This document shows, one piece after another, positions 49,218-57,420 of a stretch of DNA of 64,000 nt (its first letter is position 1; every line of letters starts with the position of its first letter). A program made the position numbers and the translations under genes. The stretch is taken from contig NZ_CP108131.1 of the NCBI RefSeq assembly GCF_036203305.1, positions 7,192,001-7,256,000 on the forward strand, read 5' to 3'. The stretch is from Streptomyces sp. NBC_00190 (lineage in GTDB: Bacteria; Actinomycetota; Actinomycetes; Streptomycetales; Streptomycetaceae). The notes beneath the pieces were generated by a model. That model saw only the letters and a list, made by a program, of their open reading frames with translations, ran no database searches and was not told where the DNA came from.

Positions 49218-50011
49218 GTGGTTTCAGGAGTGGCGCGGGCCTCGGGCAGCGCTGCTCGCGGCCTACGGGCGCTTGCCTGGTCGAACGCAGTATCGAAATC
49301 CCGGCAGTGCGCTGCGGGAGCGAGCAGGTATGGCGTTCCCGAACTCACGAGCGAGTGCTGGTCGGCCTGTTCCTGCCGTGAGGGCGTCGTACGAGGCGCG
49401 GTCGTCGAGGTTGTAAGCAGGTTCTTCGTCTCCTGGTGGTACAGCAGAGGTACTCATGCTGAGTGCGGAAATGGCCATGCCCGCAGCTTCACGGAGGGAG
49501 CTGGTCCGTAAATGGTCCGGATCTTGGTCGGTGCCTGGTGTCAGTCGCGGACCTGCCGGCGTCAGAAGCCCTCGGCGGTCTGTGTGGCCCGGGCCTGTCG
49601 GGTGCTCACGTGATGATCAGGCGTCGGGGTGCTGGCCCGCCAATGGCCCGGCTTCCTGCAAACGGACATCGCTGACGTGCCCGAGGCCCCGGTGTGGGGC
49701 GGGGGGTGACTCAGGTCAAGTGGTGACGGTGAGGACGCGTACGAAACCCTGCCCGGCGCCCTACGCCCGTTCGTGGTGGGTGTGGAGGGGCGCGGCAGAC
49801 GTCGGGTGTCATGGGGGCTGGGTGGGCAGCGGGCACCGCTGGCTTCACCGCTAGGGCCTTGGCGTGGCACCGCCGAGCCGGTGGTGATGACACCTGGGAG
49901 ACGGGAGGAAGGCAAGGTGGAAGAACTCTCTGAACACCCAGGCGAGTGCGCGGTCGCTCTCAAGCTGTCCGTGATCACCTCATGGAGGCTCTTGGGCTCG
50001 TCGTCGGACCT

Positions 50012-50146
50012 TCAGTCACAACCCAGACCCACGCCGCCCGAACCCACAGCAGGCAGACCGACCGCACCTTCGGCCAGCGCGCTGGCCATCCCCCAGCGAC
50101 AACCATTCCGCAGGTTGAAACAGCCCGCCTTGCCAGCAACGGGCAT
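50012..50146 (-). CDS. Possible small protein (44 residues)
   Basis: The frame has an ideal ribosome binding site (AAGGAG, 6 bases before ATG) and encodes MPVAGKAGCFNLRNGCRW followed by a Gly/Ala-rich tail with three cysteines in total. There is no recognised family, and codon use does not prove coding. Confidence 0.25.
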   Translation of the reverse strand: MPVAGKAGCFNLRNGCRWGMASALAEGAVGLPAVGSGGVGLGCD

Positions 50147-50551
50147 GGCGAACTCCTTGCATAACAAGAGGGATGGGGATGAGTGGGGTGACGCGGCCGT
50201 ACGGCGGTGGAGCTGAGCATCTGCCGGTGCTGGCGGGGGTGGATCCGGGACCCGGCGCAAGCCCGGACGGGGCAGGAGCCCGGCGGGTTCGCCACGGGCG
50301 GTGATCACCGGGGCGCCGCCGGGCATGGAGGGTTGAGCGACGTCATCGCTGCGGCGTGATCGCGCCACCGGTTCGGCACTTGGGCTGCGGACTGGTATCG
50401 GGCTGGCGGTTCTGCCGTGAACGCTCTGGCGCGGTCGAGAGCGGTGCGCGGCGAGGAAGACGCAGGTCAGCGTCTGACGGTACGCAGGCGGCGGTCAAGG
50501 AGGGCGCGTTCGCCCGTGTTGCGATCGCGGGCTCTGCGGCGGGGGTGCTAG

Positions 50552-51993
50552 TAGGGCTTAGTCAGGTTGGGGCTGGTGTTGCGTGTCCTGCGGGTTCGGT
50601 GTGTCGTTGCAGACGTGTGACGCCGGAGGAAATTGCAGCTGTACGTGGCGAGTTGGAGGACTTCGCGACAGAGGTTTTCGAGCCATTCGCGCGTAAGGAT
50701 CAGCGTCGGTGGGGGCGGGTTTACCTGCGGGGCCTGCTCGCGGACGGGCAGCGCAAGTCCGTCGAGCCGATGGCCGCCAGGCTGGGCGAGGACGGTAACC
50801 GTCAGGCCCTGGCCCACTTCATCACCACCAGCCCGTGGGACCCCGCGCATGTGCGGGCCCGGCTGGCCTGGAAGATGGAAAAGGCGATCCGGCCCACCGT
50901 ACTGGTCTTCGATGACACCGGGTTCCTCAAGGACGGCACTGCCTCGGCGTGTGTGTCGCGGCAGTACACCGGCACTGCGGGCAAGGTCACCAACTGCCAG
51001 GTGGGCGTCTCCCTGCACCTGGCCTCGGATCACGCCTCGGCGGCGGTCGACTGGCGGCTGTTCCTGCCCGAGACCTGGGATCCCGCCTCGCCGAAGGCGG
51101 ACCCGGCCAAGGTCGCCCGTCGCACCGCCTGCCAGATTCCCGACGACATCGGGCATGTGGAGAAATGGCAGCTCGCACTCGACATGCTCGATGAGACCCG
51201 CTCGTGGGGCATCGAGGTGCCGGTGGCCGTCGCGGATGCCGGATACGGCGACGCGGCGGCCTTCCGGCACGGCCTGCAGGCCCGCAGCCTCAATTACGTC
51301 GTGGGAATCTCCACCACCCTCTCGGCCCAGCCCGGCCACGCGCTACCGGTCGCCGAGCCGTACTCCGGGATCGGACGCCGGCCGGTGGAGAAGTACCCCG
51401 ACAAGCCGCAGTCGGTGAAACAGCTGGTCATCGCGGCCGGCCGGAAGGCGGCAAAGCCGGTGCAATGGCGTGAGGGCTCCCGGCCCGGCACCGGCCGCAG
51501 CGGCTTCAAACGGATGTACTCGCGGTTCGTGACCCTGCGGATCCGGCCCGCCGGACGCGAGGTCCGCCAAGCGGCCGACAGCCCGGAACTGCCCGAGTGC
51601 TGGCTCCTGGCCGAGTGGCCGGCCAACCAGGGCGAACCCGTCCAGTTCTGGCTCTCCGACCTGCCCGCCGACACCCCACTGACCACACTGGTCCGCCTGG
51701 CCAAGCTCCGCTGGCGCATCGAACACGACTACCGCGAGATGAAACAGGCCCTGGGACTCGCCCACTTCGAGGGCCGCACCTTCAACGGCTGGCACCACCA
51801 CGTCACCCTCGTCTCCGTCGCCCACGCCTTCTGCACCCTGCAGCGGCTGGCCAGAGCCCCAAAAGACACGGCGCCGGCCTGAGCCTCTACCGGATCGTCC
51901 GCGAACTGCAGACCCTCCTCGCCACCTGGAACGGCGCCTGCCCCACCTGTCACCGCGACATACCCACACCAGCCCCAACCTGACCAAGCCCTA
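50552..51993 (+). mobile_element. IS701-family insertion sequence A
   Basis: 1442 bp with 28-bp terminal inverted repeats (left TAGGGCTTAGTCAGGTTGGG..., right its complement with one mismatch). It is flanked by 4-bp target duplications CTAG (50548-50551 and 51994-51997), as usual for IS701. It holds one transposase gene. Its right duplication is also the left flank of the next element. Confidence 0.88.
50617..51983 (+). CDS. IS701 family transposase, -1 frameshift near the C-terminus
   Basis: Frame one runs 50617-51882 (about 421 residues). DDE elements: LVFDDTGFLKDG, PVAVADAGYG and WRIEHDYREMKQALG. The expected C-terminal part (SLYRIVRELQTLLATWNGAC, then PTCHRD) is in the -1 frame and ends at 51983. 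The switch is at 51858-51864, CCCAAAA read as C CCA AAA, a canonical slippery heptamer. Either programmed frameshifting or a one-base indel explains this. GTG start at 50617 is uncertain. Confidence 0.75.
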
Positions 51994-52109
51994 CTAGTAG
52001 TCCAGCCGTAGATCGTGATCTTGCTGGTGTGGGACGCCGCGGAGATGGCCAGCGTTGATCATCTGGACGAGATCGCCCACACCATTGGCGGCGTCCGTCC
52101 CTTGCCCGC

Positions 52110-52514
52110 TTACTCCAGTCCACCGAGGCGGAGGGCATCCTTCATCTCGCTGAGCTTCGCGGCTGCCGTCGCGGTCCACTCCTTCGGCTGTTCAGCAACA
52201 CGGAGGGCGTCCTCAATCTCGCTGAGCTTCACGGAGGACAGCACGCCTGCCCGTTCGACCAGGTCGTCACGGGACACGGTGGTCAGCCACGTGCAAGGGG
52301 TGAAGCCTGGACGCGGGAACGCGAACCGCAGCACGCCTTCGAAGGGCAGTCCTTCCGTGGCGCCCACGGCCACTTCGACGCCGAGATCGCTGATGTCGAC
52401 GCCCGCCGGAGCGACGACCTGCATCGCCCGGAACCCGGACGCCTCGTCTCCCGGCAGCAGCACGACCGGCCGTCGCTCATCGAACTCAACCCACCAGACT
52501 TCGCCGCGTTGCAT
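52110..52514 (-). CDS. MazF/PemK-like endoribonuclease toxin inside an IS
   Basis: The 134-residue protein has the MazF/PemK start MQRGEVWWVEFDERRPVVLL, then MQVVAPAG, VEVAVGATEGLPFEGVLRFA and CTWLTTVSRDDL, the core of the family. MazF toxins cut mRNA. The C-terminus carries a repeated segment (VKLSEIEDALR and AKLSEMKDALR). ATG with AGGAGGA about 6 bases upstream. No antitoxin gene is seen. It lies within the terminal repeats of element B, antisense to the transposase. Confidence 0.83.
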   Translation of the reverse strand: MQRGEVWWVEFDERRPVVLLPGDEASGFRAMQVVAPAGVDISDLGVEVAVGATEGLPFEGVLRFAFPRPGFTPCTWLTTVSRDDLVERAGVLSSVKLSEIEDALRVAEQPKEWTATAAAKLSEMKDALRLGGLE

Positions 52515-52584
52515 ATGTCCTCCTGGCGCGATCTGCGGTGAGGGCGCTGTGAAAACGGGTGCGACCACCGTTGATCATCGGTGT

Positions 52585-53923
52585 GTGAAGATTGAAGATC
52601 ATGCGGTGGCCGCAGGTCACAGCGTAGACCGTGCCCGGTGGCAGGAGTCATTCGAGGGCCTGATGCAGCGGATCGCGGGCCGCTTCGCGCGGGTTGAACC
52701 CCGGCGTCGGATCAGAGGCTTGGTGCTGGGGCTGCTGTCGGACCTGCCGCGCAAGAACTGCTGGACCATAGCCGAGCACATCGGAGACACCACCCCCGGA
52801 CGGGCTGCAGCACCTGCTCCGGCGGGCTAAGTGGGACGCCGACCTGGTCCGCGACGACCTGCGCGGCTACGTGCTGGAGCATCTGGCGGACAAGCAGGCC
52901 GTGCTCGTGATGGACGAGACCGGCGCCCTGAAGAAGGGCACGCACACTGTTGGCGTCCAACGCCAGTACGTCGGAACCGCCGGCAGGATCGAGAACTCCC
53001 AGGTCTCCGTCTACCTCACCTACACCTCCCGGCACGGGCACGCGGGTATCGACCGCGCCCTGTACCTGCCCAAGTCCTGGACCGGCGACATCGAACGCCG
53101 CGAGCAGGCCGCCGTCCCGGACGAGGTGTGCTTCGCCACCAAGCCGCAGCTCGCCCAGCAGATGATCGAACGCGCCCCGGACGCCGGGACCCTGGCCGCA
53201 TGGGCAGCCGGCGACGAGGTCTACGGCGACAACCCGAAACTTCGAGCCGCCCTGGAGACACGCGAACTGGGCTACGTGCTCGCGGTCTCGTGCGCCAACC
53301 GCATCCCCACCCCGGCCGGCCCGCAGCGCGCCGACCACCTGGCCAGGAAGATACCGCGCCACGCCTGGCAGAAGCTGTCCGCCGGACGCGGCGCGAAGGG
53401 CCACCGCTGGTACGACTGGGCGCTGGTCGCCATCACCACAGGCCAGCCGGCCGGACACCAGCACCTGCTGATCCGCCGCAACCGCACCACCGGGGAGCTG
53501 GCCTACTACCGCTGCTATTCTCCCCGCCCCGTCCCGCTCAGCACCCTGGTCACGGTCGCAGGCAGTCGCTGGACAGTGGAGGAGATGTTCCAAAGTTCCA
53601 AGGGACTGGCGGGACTTGACGACCATCAGGTGCGACGCTGGGACTCCTGGTACCGCTGGGTCACCCTCGCACTGCGCGCCCACGCCTTGCTCGCCGTCAC
53701 CATGACCCTCGAACGCCGCGAGCAGACCCCAGCAGACGACGGGACCAGCCCCAGCGGACTGATCCCCCTCACCTGTAACGAGATCCAGCGCCTGTTCATC
53801 GCCCTGATCGTTCAACCAGCCCGCGACACCGTCCACCGACTGCGCTGGTCAACCTGGCGCCGACGCCACCAGGCCCGCGCCCGCCACAGTCACTACCGCC
53901 GCCAAGCCGCCCCTCACCCATGA
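52585..53923 (+). pseudogene. IS701-like transposase with a +1 frameshift
   Basis: The N-terminal part (RIAGRFARVEPRRRIRGLVL, NCWTIAEHIGDTTP) is in one frame. From the five-C run at 52793-52797 the sequence continues one frame ahead (DGLQHLLRRAKWDADLVRDD) and reaches the stop at 53923. Compared with element C, one extra C is the simplest cause. DDE elements: LVMDETGALKKG, AAGDEVYGDN and WTVEEMFQSSKGLAG. The C-terminal domain (CNEIQRLFIALIV, WSTWRRRHQARAR) is in frame here, unlike in element C. Start uncertain. Confidence 0.75.
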
Positions 53924-53951
53924 AGATCACGATCTACTGCTGGAGTACTAA

Positions 53952-54071
53952 TACTCCAGCAGTACTTTGTGGCTTGACCTGGGGAAACGTCGAGCGGTGG
54001 GAGTGTAGCGGGCAGGTTGTCGTCACGGACGGCTTCTGCCCGCCTGCCCCTCGAAGGAGTGCCCACGACGG
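53952..54071. repeat. Left 120-bp terminal inverted repeat of element C
   Basis: Begins TACTCCAGCAGTACTTTGTG and ends GTGCCCACGACGG. Single mismatch with the right repeat. It ends 33 bases before the transposase start and probably contains its promoter. Confidence 0.85.
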
Positions 54072-54104
54072 CAAGGTCGTCCCGGGCCGGGGAAGCCTCA
54101 TGTT

Positions 54105-55447
54105 GTGATCACCGAACAGGCAGGCGAGACCTGGGACCGCGACCTGGACCACCTCTTCACCACCATCGGGCACCACTTCGGCCGTGTCGAACCACGCCGC
54201 CGCATGCGGGACTACGTGCGCGCACTACTGGGCCCGGTGGCCCGCAAGAACAGCTGGCAACTTGCCGAACACGCCGGCCACGCCACCCCCGACGCACTGC
54301 AGCACCTGCTCTCCCGAGCCCGCTGGGACCCCGACGGCATCCGCGACGACCTTCAGGCCTACGTCGCCGAACACCTCGGCCGCCCCAACGGGGTGCTGAT
54401 CATCGACGACACCGGCTTCCTGAAGAAGGGCACCACCTCCGCCGGAGTCCAAAGGCAGTACTCCGGCACCGCCGGCCGCACCGAGAACTGCCAGATCGGC
54501 GTCTTCGCCGCCTACACCAGCACGGCCGGCCGTGCTCTCGTAGACCGCGAGCTCTACTTGCCCAGGTCCTGGACCGACGACCGCGACCGCTGCCGCGCCG
54601 CCAAGGTCCCCGATCAGCGGGAGTTCGCCACCAAGAACACCCTCGCGGCGACGATCGTCCGCAGGGCCCTGGCCTCGCCACTGCCAATCGCCTGGGTCAC
54701 GGCGGACGCCGCTTACGGACAGGACAACCGCTTTCGCCGGATGCTGGAAACGTCAGGTGTCGGCTATGTCCTGGCCGTCCCAAAGTCTCAGTTCTCCCTG
54801 GCCGGCCCACGCATCGACAAGGCCTTCGACAAGGCCCCCGACCAGGCATGGGAACGCCGTTCCTGCGGCGCGGGCGCGAAGGGACAGCGCGAGTACGACT
54901 GGGCGGCCGTGCAGTTGCGCCCGGTGGACGAGTACGACCACCGTGACGGCGTGCTGATCCGCCGACGGTGGGCACTGGCACGACGCAGCCTGAGCCGGCC
55001 GGACGAGATCGCCTACTACCTCGCCTACACGCCGCTGGATGTCGCCGTGGACGAACTGGTGCGCGTCGCGGGCGCCCGGTGGGCGATCGAGGAGTGTTTC
55101 CAGGCCGCGAAGAACGAGTGCGGCCTGGACGAGTACGAGGTCCGCCGCTACGTCGGCTGGTACCGACACATCACCCTGGCCATGCTCGCCCATACCTTCC
55201 TCGCCGTGATGAGCACGCAAGCAGCCCAAAAGGGGGATCCGCCGGTGAGGATGCCGTGGTCATCGAGCTCACTGTGGCAGAAGTGCGGCGCCTCCTGGCA
55301 GCTCGTCCACCCCGAGATCCCCGCGCCTACACCCACGCGTTGAACTGGTCGCACTGGCGTCGGCGACGCCAAGCGGTGGCCCGCCGCTGCCACTACCACC
55401 GTCGTGGGCACTCCTTCGAGGGGCAGGCCGGCAGAAGCCGTCCGTGA
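54105..55447 (+). CDS. IS701-like transposase, -1 frameshift near the C-terminus
   Basis: Frame one runs 54105-55343 (412 residues): HHFGRVEPRRRMRDYVRALL, DDE elements LIIDDTGFLKKG, WVTADAAYGQDN and WAIEECFQAAKNECG. After THTFLAVMSTQAAQKG-type sequence the family C-terminal domain (ELTVAEVRRLLA, NWSHWRRRRQAVARR) appears in the -1 frame, ending at 55447. The switch is at 55229-55235, A AAG GGG, a canonical slippery heptamer. In element B the same domain is in frame, so the -1 product is the full-length form. Confidence 0.75.
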
Positions 55448-55518
55448 CGACAACCTGCCCGCTACACTCCCACCGCTCGACGTTTCCCCAGGTCAAGCCA
55501 CAAAGTACTGCTGGAGTA
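55399..55518. repeat. Right 120-bp terminal inverted repeat of element C
   Basis: Reverse complement of 53952-54071 with one mismatch. It encodes the last 16 residues of the -1 frame transposase product, including its stop at 55447. Confidence 0.85.
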
Positions 55519-55543
55519 CTAAGAACGTCGGTGCCGGATACAG

Positions 55544-55584
55544 CAGAAGGGCCCAGATCTCTATTGGAGATCTGGGCCCTTCTG
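55544..55584 (-). terminator. Terminator of the initiator tRNA gene
   Basis: A perfect 18-bp stem (CAGAAGGGCCCAGATCTC) with five-base loop, beginning 5 bases past the tRNA 3' end on the minus strand. The T-poor tail is usual for Streptomyces. Confidence 0.85.
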
Positions 55585-55589
55585 AGCAG

Positions 55590-55663
55590 TAGCGGGGACA
55601 GGATTTGAACCTGCGACCTCTGGGTTATGAGCCCAGCGAGCTACCGAGCTGCTCCACCCCGCG
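55590..55663 (-). tRNA. tRNA-fMet (CAU), initiator
   Basis: A 74-base cloverleaf with acceptor CGCGGGG, anticodon loop CTCATAA, T-loop TTCAAAT and A73. Initiator marks: the 1-72 pair is a mismatch (C and T), and the anticodon stem carries three consecutive G-C pairs next to the loop (GGG/CCC). CCA is not encoded. It is complete and followed by a strong terminator. Confidence 0.93.
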
Positions 55664-55944
55664 TCGATGCCTCCACCATACGGCACCTTTGGCCTGGGCT
55701 TCGCCAGATTTTCCTGCCCGACCTGCTGCCGCAAGCGCTGGCAGCTTGCAGGGGCATCCGATCTCTGCCCGCCTCCGGCGTCATGGGGGAGTGCGGGCCG
55801 CCGCTGTCGGGGAGCGGCGGCCCGCACTGCTGTTTCCGAGGATGTCCTAACGGTTGCGAAGCTATGCGGTTCGCGTGGTGCCGCGGGCCTACCGGGTGGC
55901 CTTGCTATCAGTCTGAGTCCCACGGAAGGCATCGGCGCGAGAGG
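55664..55944. other. Intergenic stretch with no gene
   Basis: The tRNA promoter must lie in the first 60 bases. No supported frame or strong repeat is seen in the rest. Confidence 0.4.
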
Positions 55945-56664
55945 TCAGATGAGGGAGGGCAGGATGCCGCGGGGCCAGTGCCCGAGCCAGAATGCGGCGG
56001 CTGATGGCCGGTCCTGGGCCTCGGTTGAACCGTCGTGCAGCAGGTACTCGGTGGGAGCTACATAGCCTTCGCCCGGGGCTAGGCGTATTCGGATGATGCC
56101 GATGGGGCGGCCGCTGGCGACGTAGTCGCGGTAGTCCTGGGTGTGCGGGTAGCGGTCGGCGTGGTAGTCGGGGTGGACGGCTCGGCAGACCGCTTGGGCG
56201 TCGATGGCACCGAGAATGACGTACCGCACTCCGGGGCCGAGGTTGAGGCAGATCCTGCGGCGTCCGGTGTGCTTGCCGGCGTACGGGAGCTTGTCCCAGT
56301 TGTCGAGGTGCAGCCCGATCAGCCGGCCGTCTTCGTAGTTGTCGGTGGTGGTGGTCATTTCGGCCTTGGCGAAGGCTTGGCCGAGGTACACCGCATCCGG
56401 GTCGCCCAGGGGGTCGGTGAGGGCTTCAAGCGGGAGTCCTTCCCGGTACGGGGGCCGGACGACCTCCACCAGCGTGCTGTCCAGGGGGCGGCGAGGGGCT
56501 GTGACGGCCTTGACATCCACCTCGGTCATGGGGCGCCACTGCCCGGCGGGGATGAGCGCGCCGGGCTCGTATGCGGTCTCCTCGGGGCGGGTGGTCCGGA
56601 CGGTGGCGATCTCGCAGCGGGCGCGGAGGGCGGAGGGGTCGCCGTAGGCGATGTACAGGGGCAC
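55945..56664 (-). CDS. Unassigned 239-residue protein of the RiPP locus
   Basis: Family not recognised. The middle has RLIGLHLDNWDKLPYAGKH, then RRICLNLGPGVRYVIL and LAPGEGYVAPTEYLLHDGST. An HxD followed by strands, an RICLNLG core and a distal His is reminiscent of cupin or Fe(II)/2-oxoglutarate oxygenases, which would suit a tailoring step, but this is a guess. GTG start with AGGAGG 7 bases upstream. It lies 14 bases after the pentapeptide-repeat gene, so it is in the same operon as the RiPP precursor. Confidence 0.7.
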   Translation of the reverse strand: MPLYIAYGDPSALRARCEIATVRTTRPEETAYEPGALIPAGQWRPMTEVDVKAVTAPRRPLDSTLVEVVRPPYREGLPLEALTDPLGDPDAVYLGQAFAKAEMTTTTDNYEDGRLIGLHLDNWDKLPYAGKHTGRRRICLNLGPGVRYVILGAIDAQAVCRAVHPDYHADRYPHTQDYRDYVASGRPIGIIRIRLAPGEGYVAPTEYLLHDGSTEAQDRPSAAAFWLGHWPRGILPSLI

Positions 56665-56678
56665 GGGGTCCTCCTGGG

Positions 56679-57353
56679 TTAGTCGTCCCCGATGGTGATG
56701 TCGAGTTCGTTCACGAGGGCTTCGGCGAGGTCGGATTGCTGGCCGGGGTCGATGCGGACCTTGGCGAGGTTCGCGAGGCCGCGGATTGCCGACAGATCGT
56801 TCTCACGGAGGTCGGTGTTGCGGTAGCGGCCCGTGCCGAATTCGGTGAGCCGGAGCGTGCAGTCGGTGAACACGACGTCGGACAGGTCGCAGTCGGTGAA
56901 CGTGGCTTCCTTGAGGACGCAGCCGATGAAGGCCACGGGGCCGGTGACGCGGACCTTCTCGAAGGTGGCGAAGTCGAGCTTGCAGCCTTCGAACAGCACG
57001 TCGTCGAGGACCAGGCCGTCCAGGGAGGCGCCCATCAGCTTGCAGTCCCGGACGTGGACGCGGGTCAGCTTGCTGCCGGTCCAGCGTGCCGAACCGAGCT
57101 CGCTGTCGCTGATCTCGACGCCGTGGAGGTTGACCGCCTCGAACTCGAGCCGCTTCGCGCGGACGCCCGCGATCCGGCCGGTGACGAGCTGCGTGTCCGC
57201 GAGGTCGAGTGATCGGAGATCGGCGTCCCCGTACGCGAAGTCCTGGACGGTGCCGTGGGAGCTGTCGAGGCTGTCGACGTTATTCAGGTAGAGGCCGGGC
57301 TCGTCCAGCCCCGGCAGGGTGATCGTGGCGTGGCCGAAGGTGCGGATGGCCAT
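56679..57353 (-). CDS. Pentapeptide-repeat protein (possible RiPP immunity)
   Basis: The 224-residue protein is a right-handed beta-helix of pentapeptide repeats (A/C-D/N-L/F-X-X): ADLRSLDLADTQL, LEFEAVNLHGVEISDSEL, VLFEGCKLDFATFEKV, ATFTDCDLSDVVFTDCTL. About 25 repeats are visible between residues 35 and 195. Pentapeptide-repeat proteins such as McbG, AlbG and MfpA mimic DNA and protect gyrase from toxins. Its place between the precursor and the unassigned gene suggests self-protection; that is inference. ATG with AAGGAG upstream. Confidence 0.83.
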   Translation of the reverse strand: MAIRTFGHATITLPGLDEPGLYLNNVDSLDSSHGTVQDFAYGDADLRSLDLADTQLVTGRIAGVRAKRLEFEAVNLHGVEISDSELGSARWTGSKLTRVHVRDCKLMGASLDGLVLDDVLFEGCKLDFATFEKVRVTGPVAFIGCVLKEATFTDCDLSDVVFTDCTLRLTEFGTGRYRNTDLRENDLSAIRGLANLAKVRIDPGQQSDLAEALVNELDITIGDD

Positions 57354-57420
57354 GGTGCTCCTTGTCGTTGGGGCGGGGCGGCCCCGCGCGGCGGCGGGAC
57401 CGCCCGGACGTCGGCGGGTG

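Larger units (their letters stand above)
49146..50547. other. 1.4-kb stretch with no confident gene
   Basis: No frame here has convincing homology, codon pattern and ribosome binding site together. Minus-strand frames at 49263-49478 and 49562-49978 and plus-strand frames ending at 49854 and 50216 look random or degraded. A perfect hairpin (49188-49217) and one small candidate frame (50012-50146) are listed separately. Lower GC bias suggests acquired, decaying DNA. Confidence 0.5.
51998..53947 (+). mobile_element. IS701-like element B carrying a MazF-like toxin gene
   Basis: About 1950 bp between 25-bp terminal inverted repeats (left 51998-52022, right 53923-53947, two mismatches). The left flank is CTAG and the right flank CTAA. 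Inside are a plus-strand transposase pseudogene (52585-53923) and, in the 560 bases before it, an intact minus-strand MazF/PemK-like gene. The outer end TACTCCAGCAGTA is shared with element C. Confidence 0.72.
53952..55518 (+). mobile_element. IS701-like element C with 120-bp terminal inverted repeats
   Basis: 1567 bp, flanked by the 4-bp duplication CTAA (53948-53951 and 55519-55522). The terminal repeats 53952-54071 and 55399-55518 are 120 bp with one mismatch, far longer than the roughly 25 bp usual for IS701. It holds one transposase gene whose C-terminal codons lie inside the right repeat. Confidence 0.88.

Noticed and set aside
48933..50547. A transposase or phage gene between pirin and element A
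   Set aside because: No frame showed recognisable motifs on either strand.
52540..52610. Left end of element B placed just before its transposase, leaving the toxin outside
   Set aside because: No sequence here matches the right terminal repeat, whereas 51998-52022 matches at 23 of 25 positions.
52790..52800. Programmed +1 frameshift in element B
   Set aside because: A run of five C is a common indel site and no stop codon or known +1 signal is placed there; mutation is simpler.
55590..55663. tRNA-fMet as attachment site of the island
   Set aside because: No second copy of its 3' end was found in the window; the pirin-derived repeats fit the island edges better.
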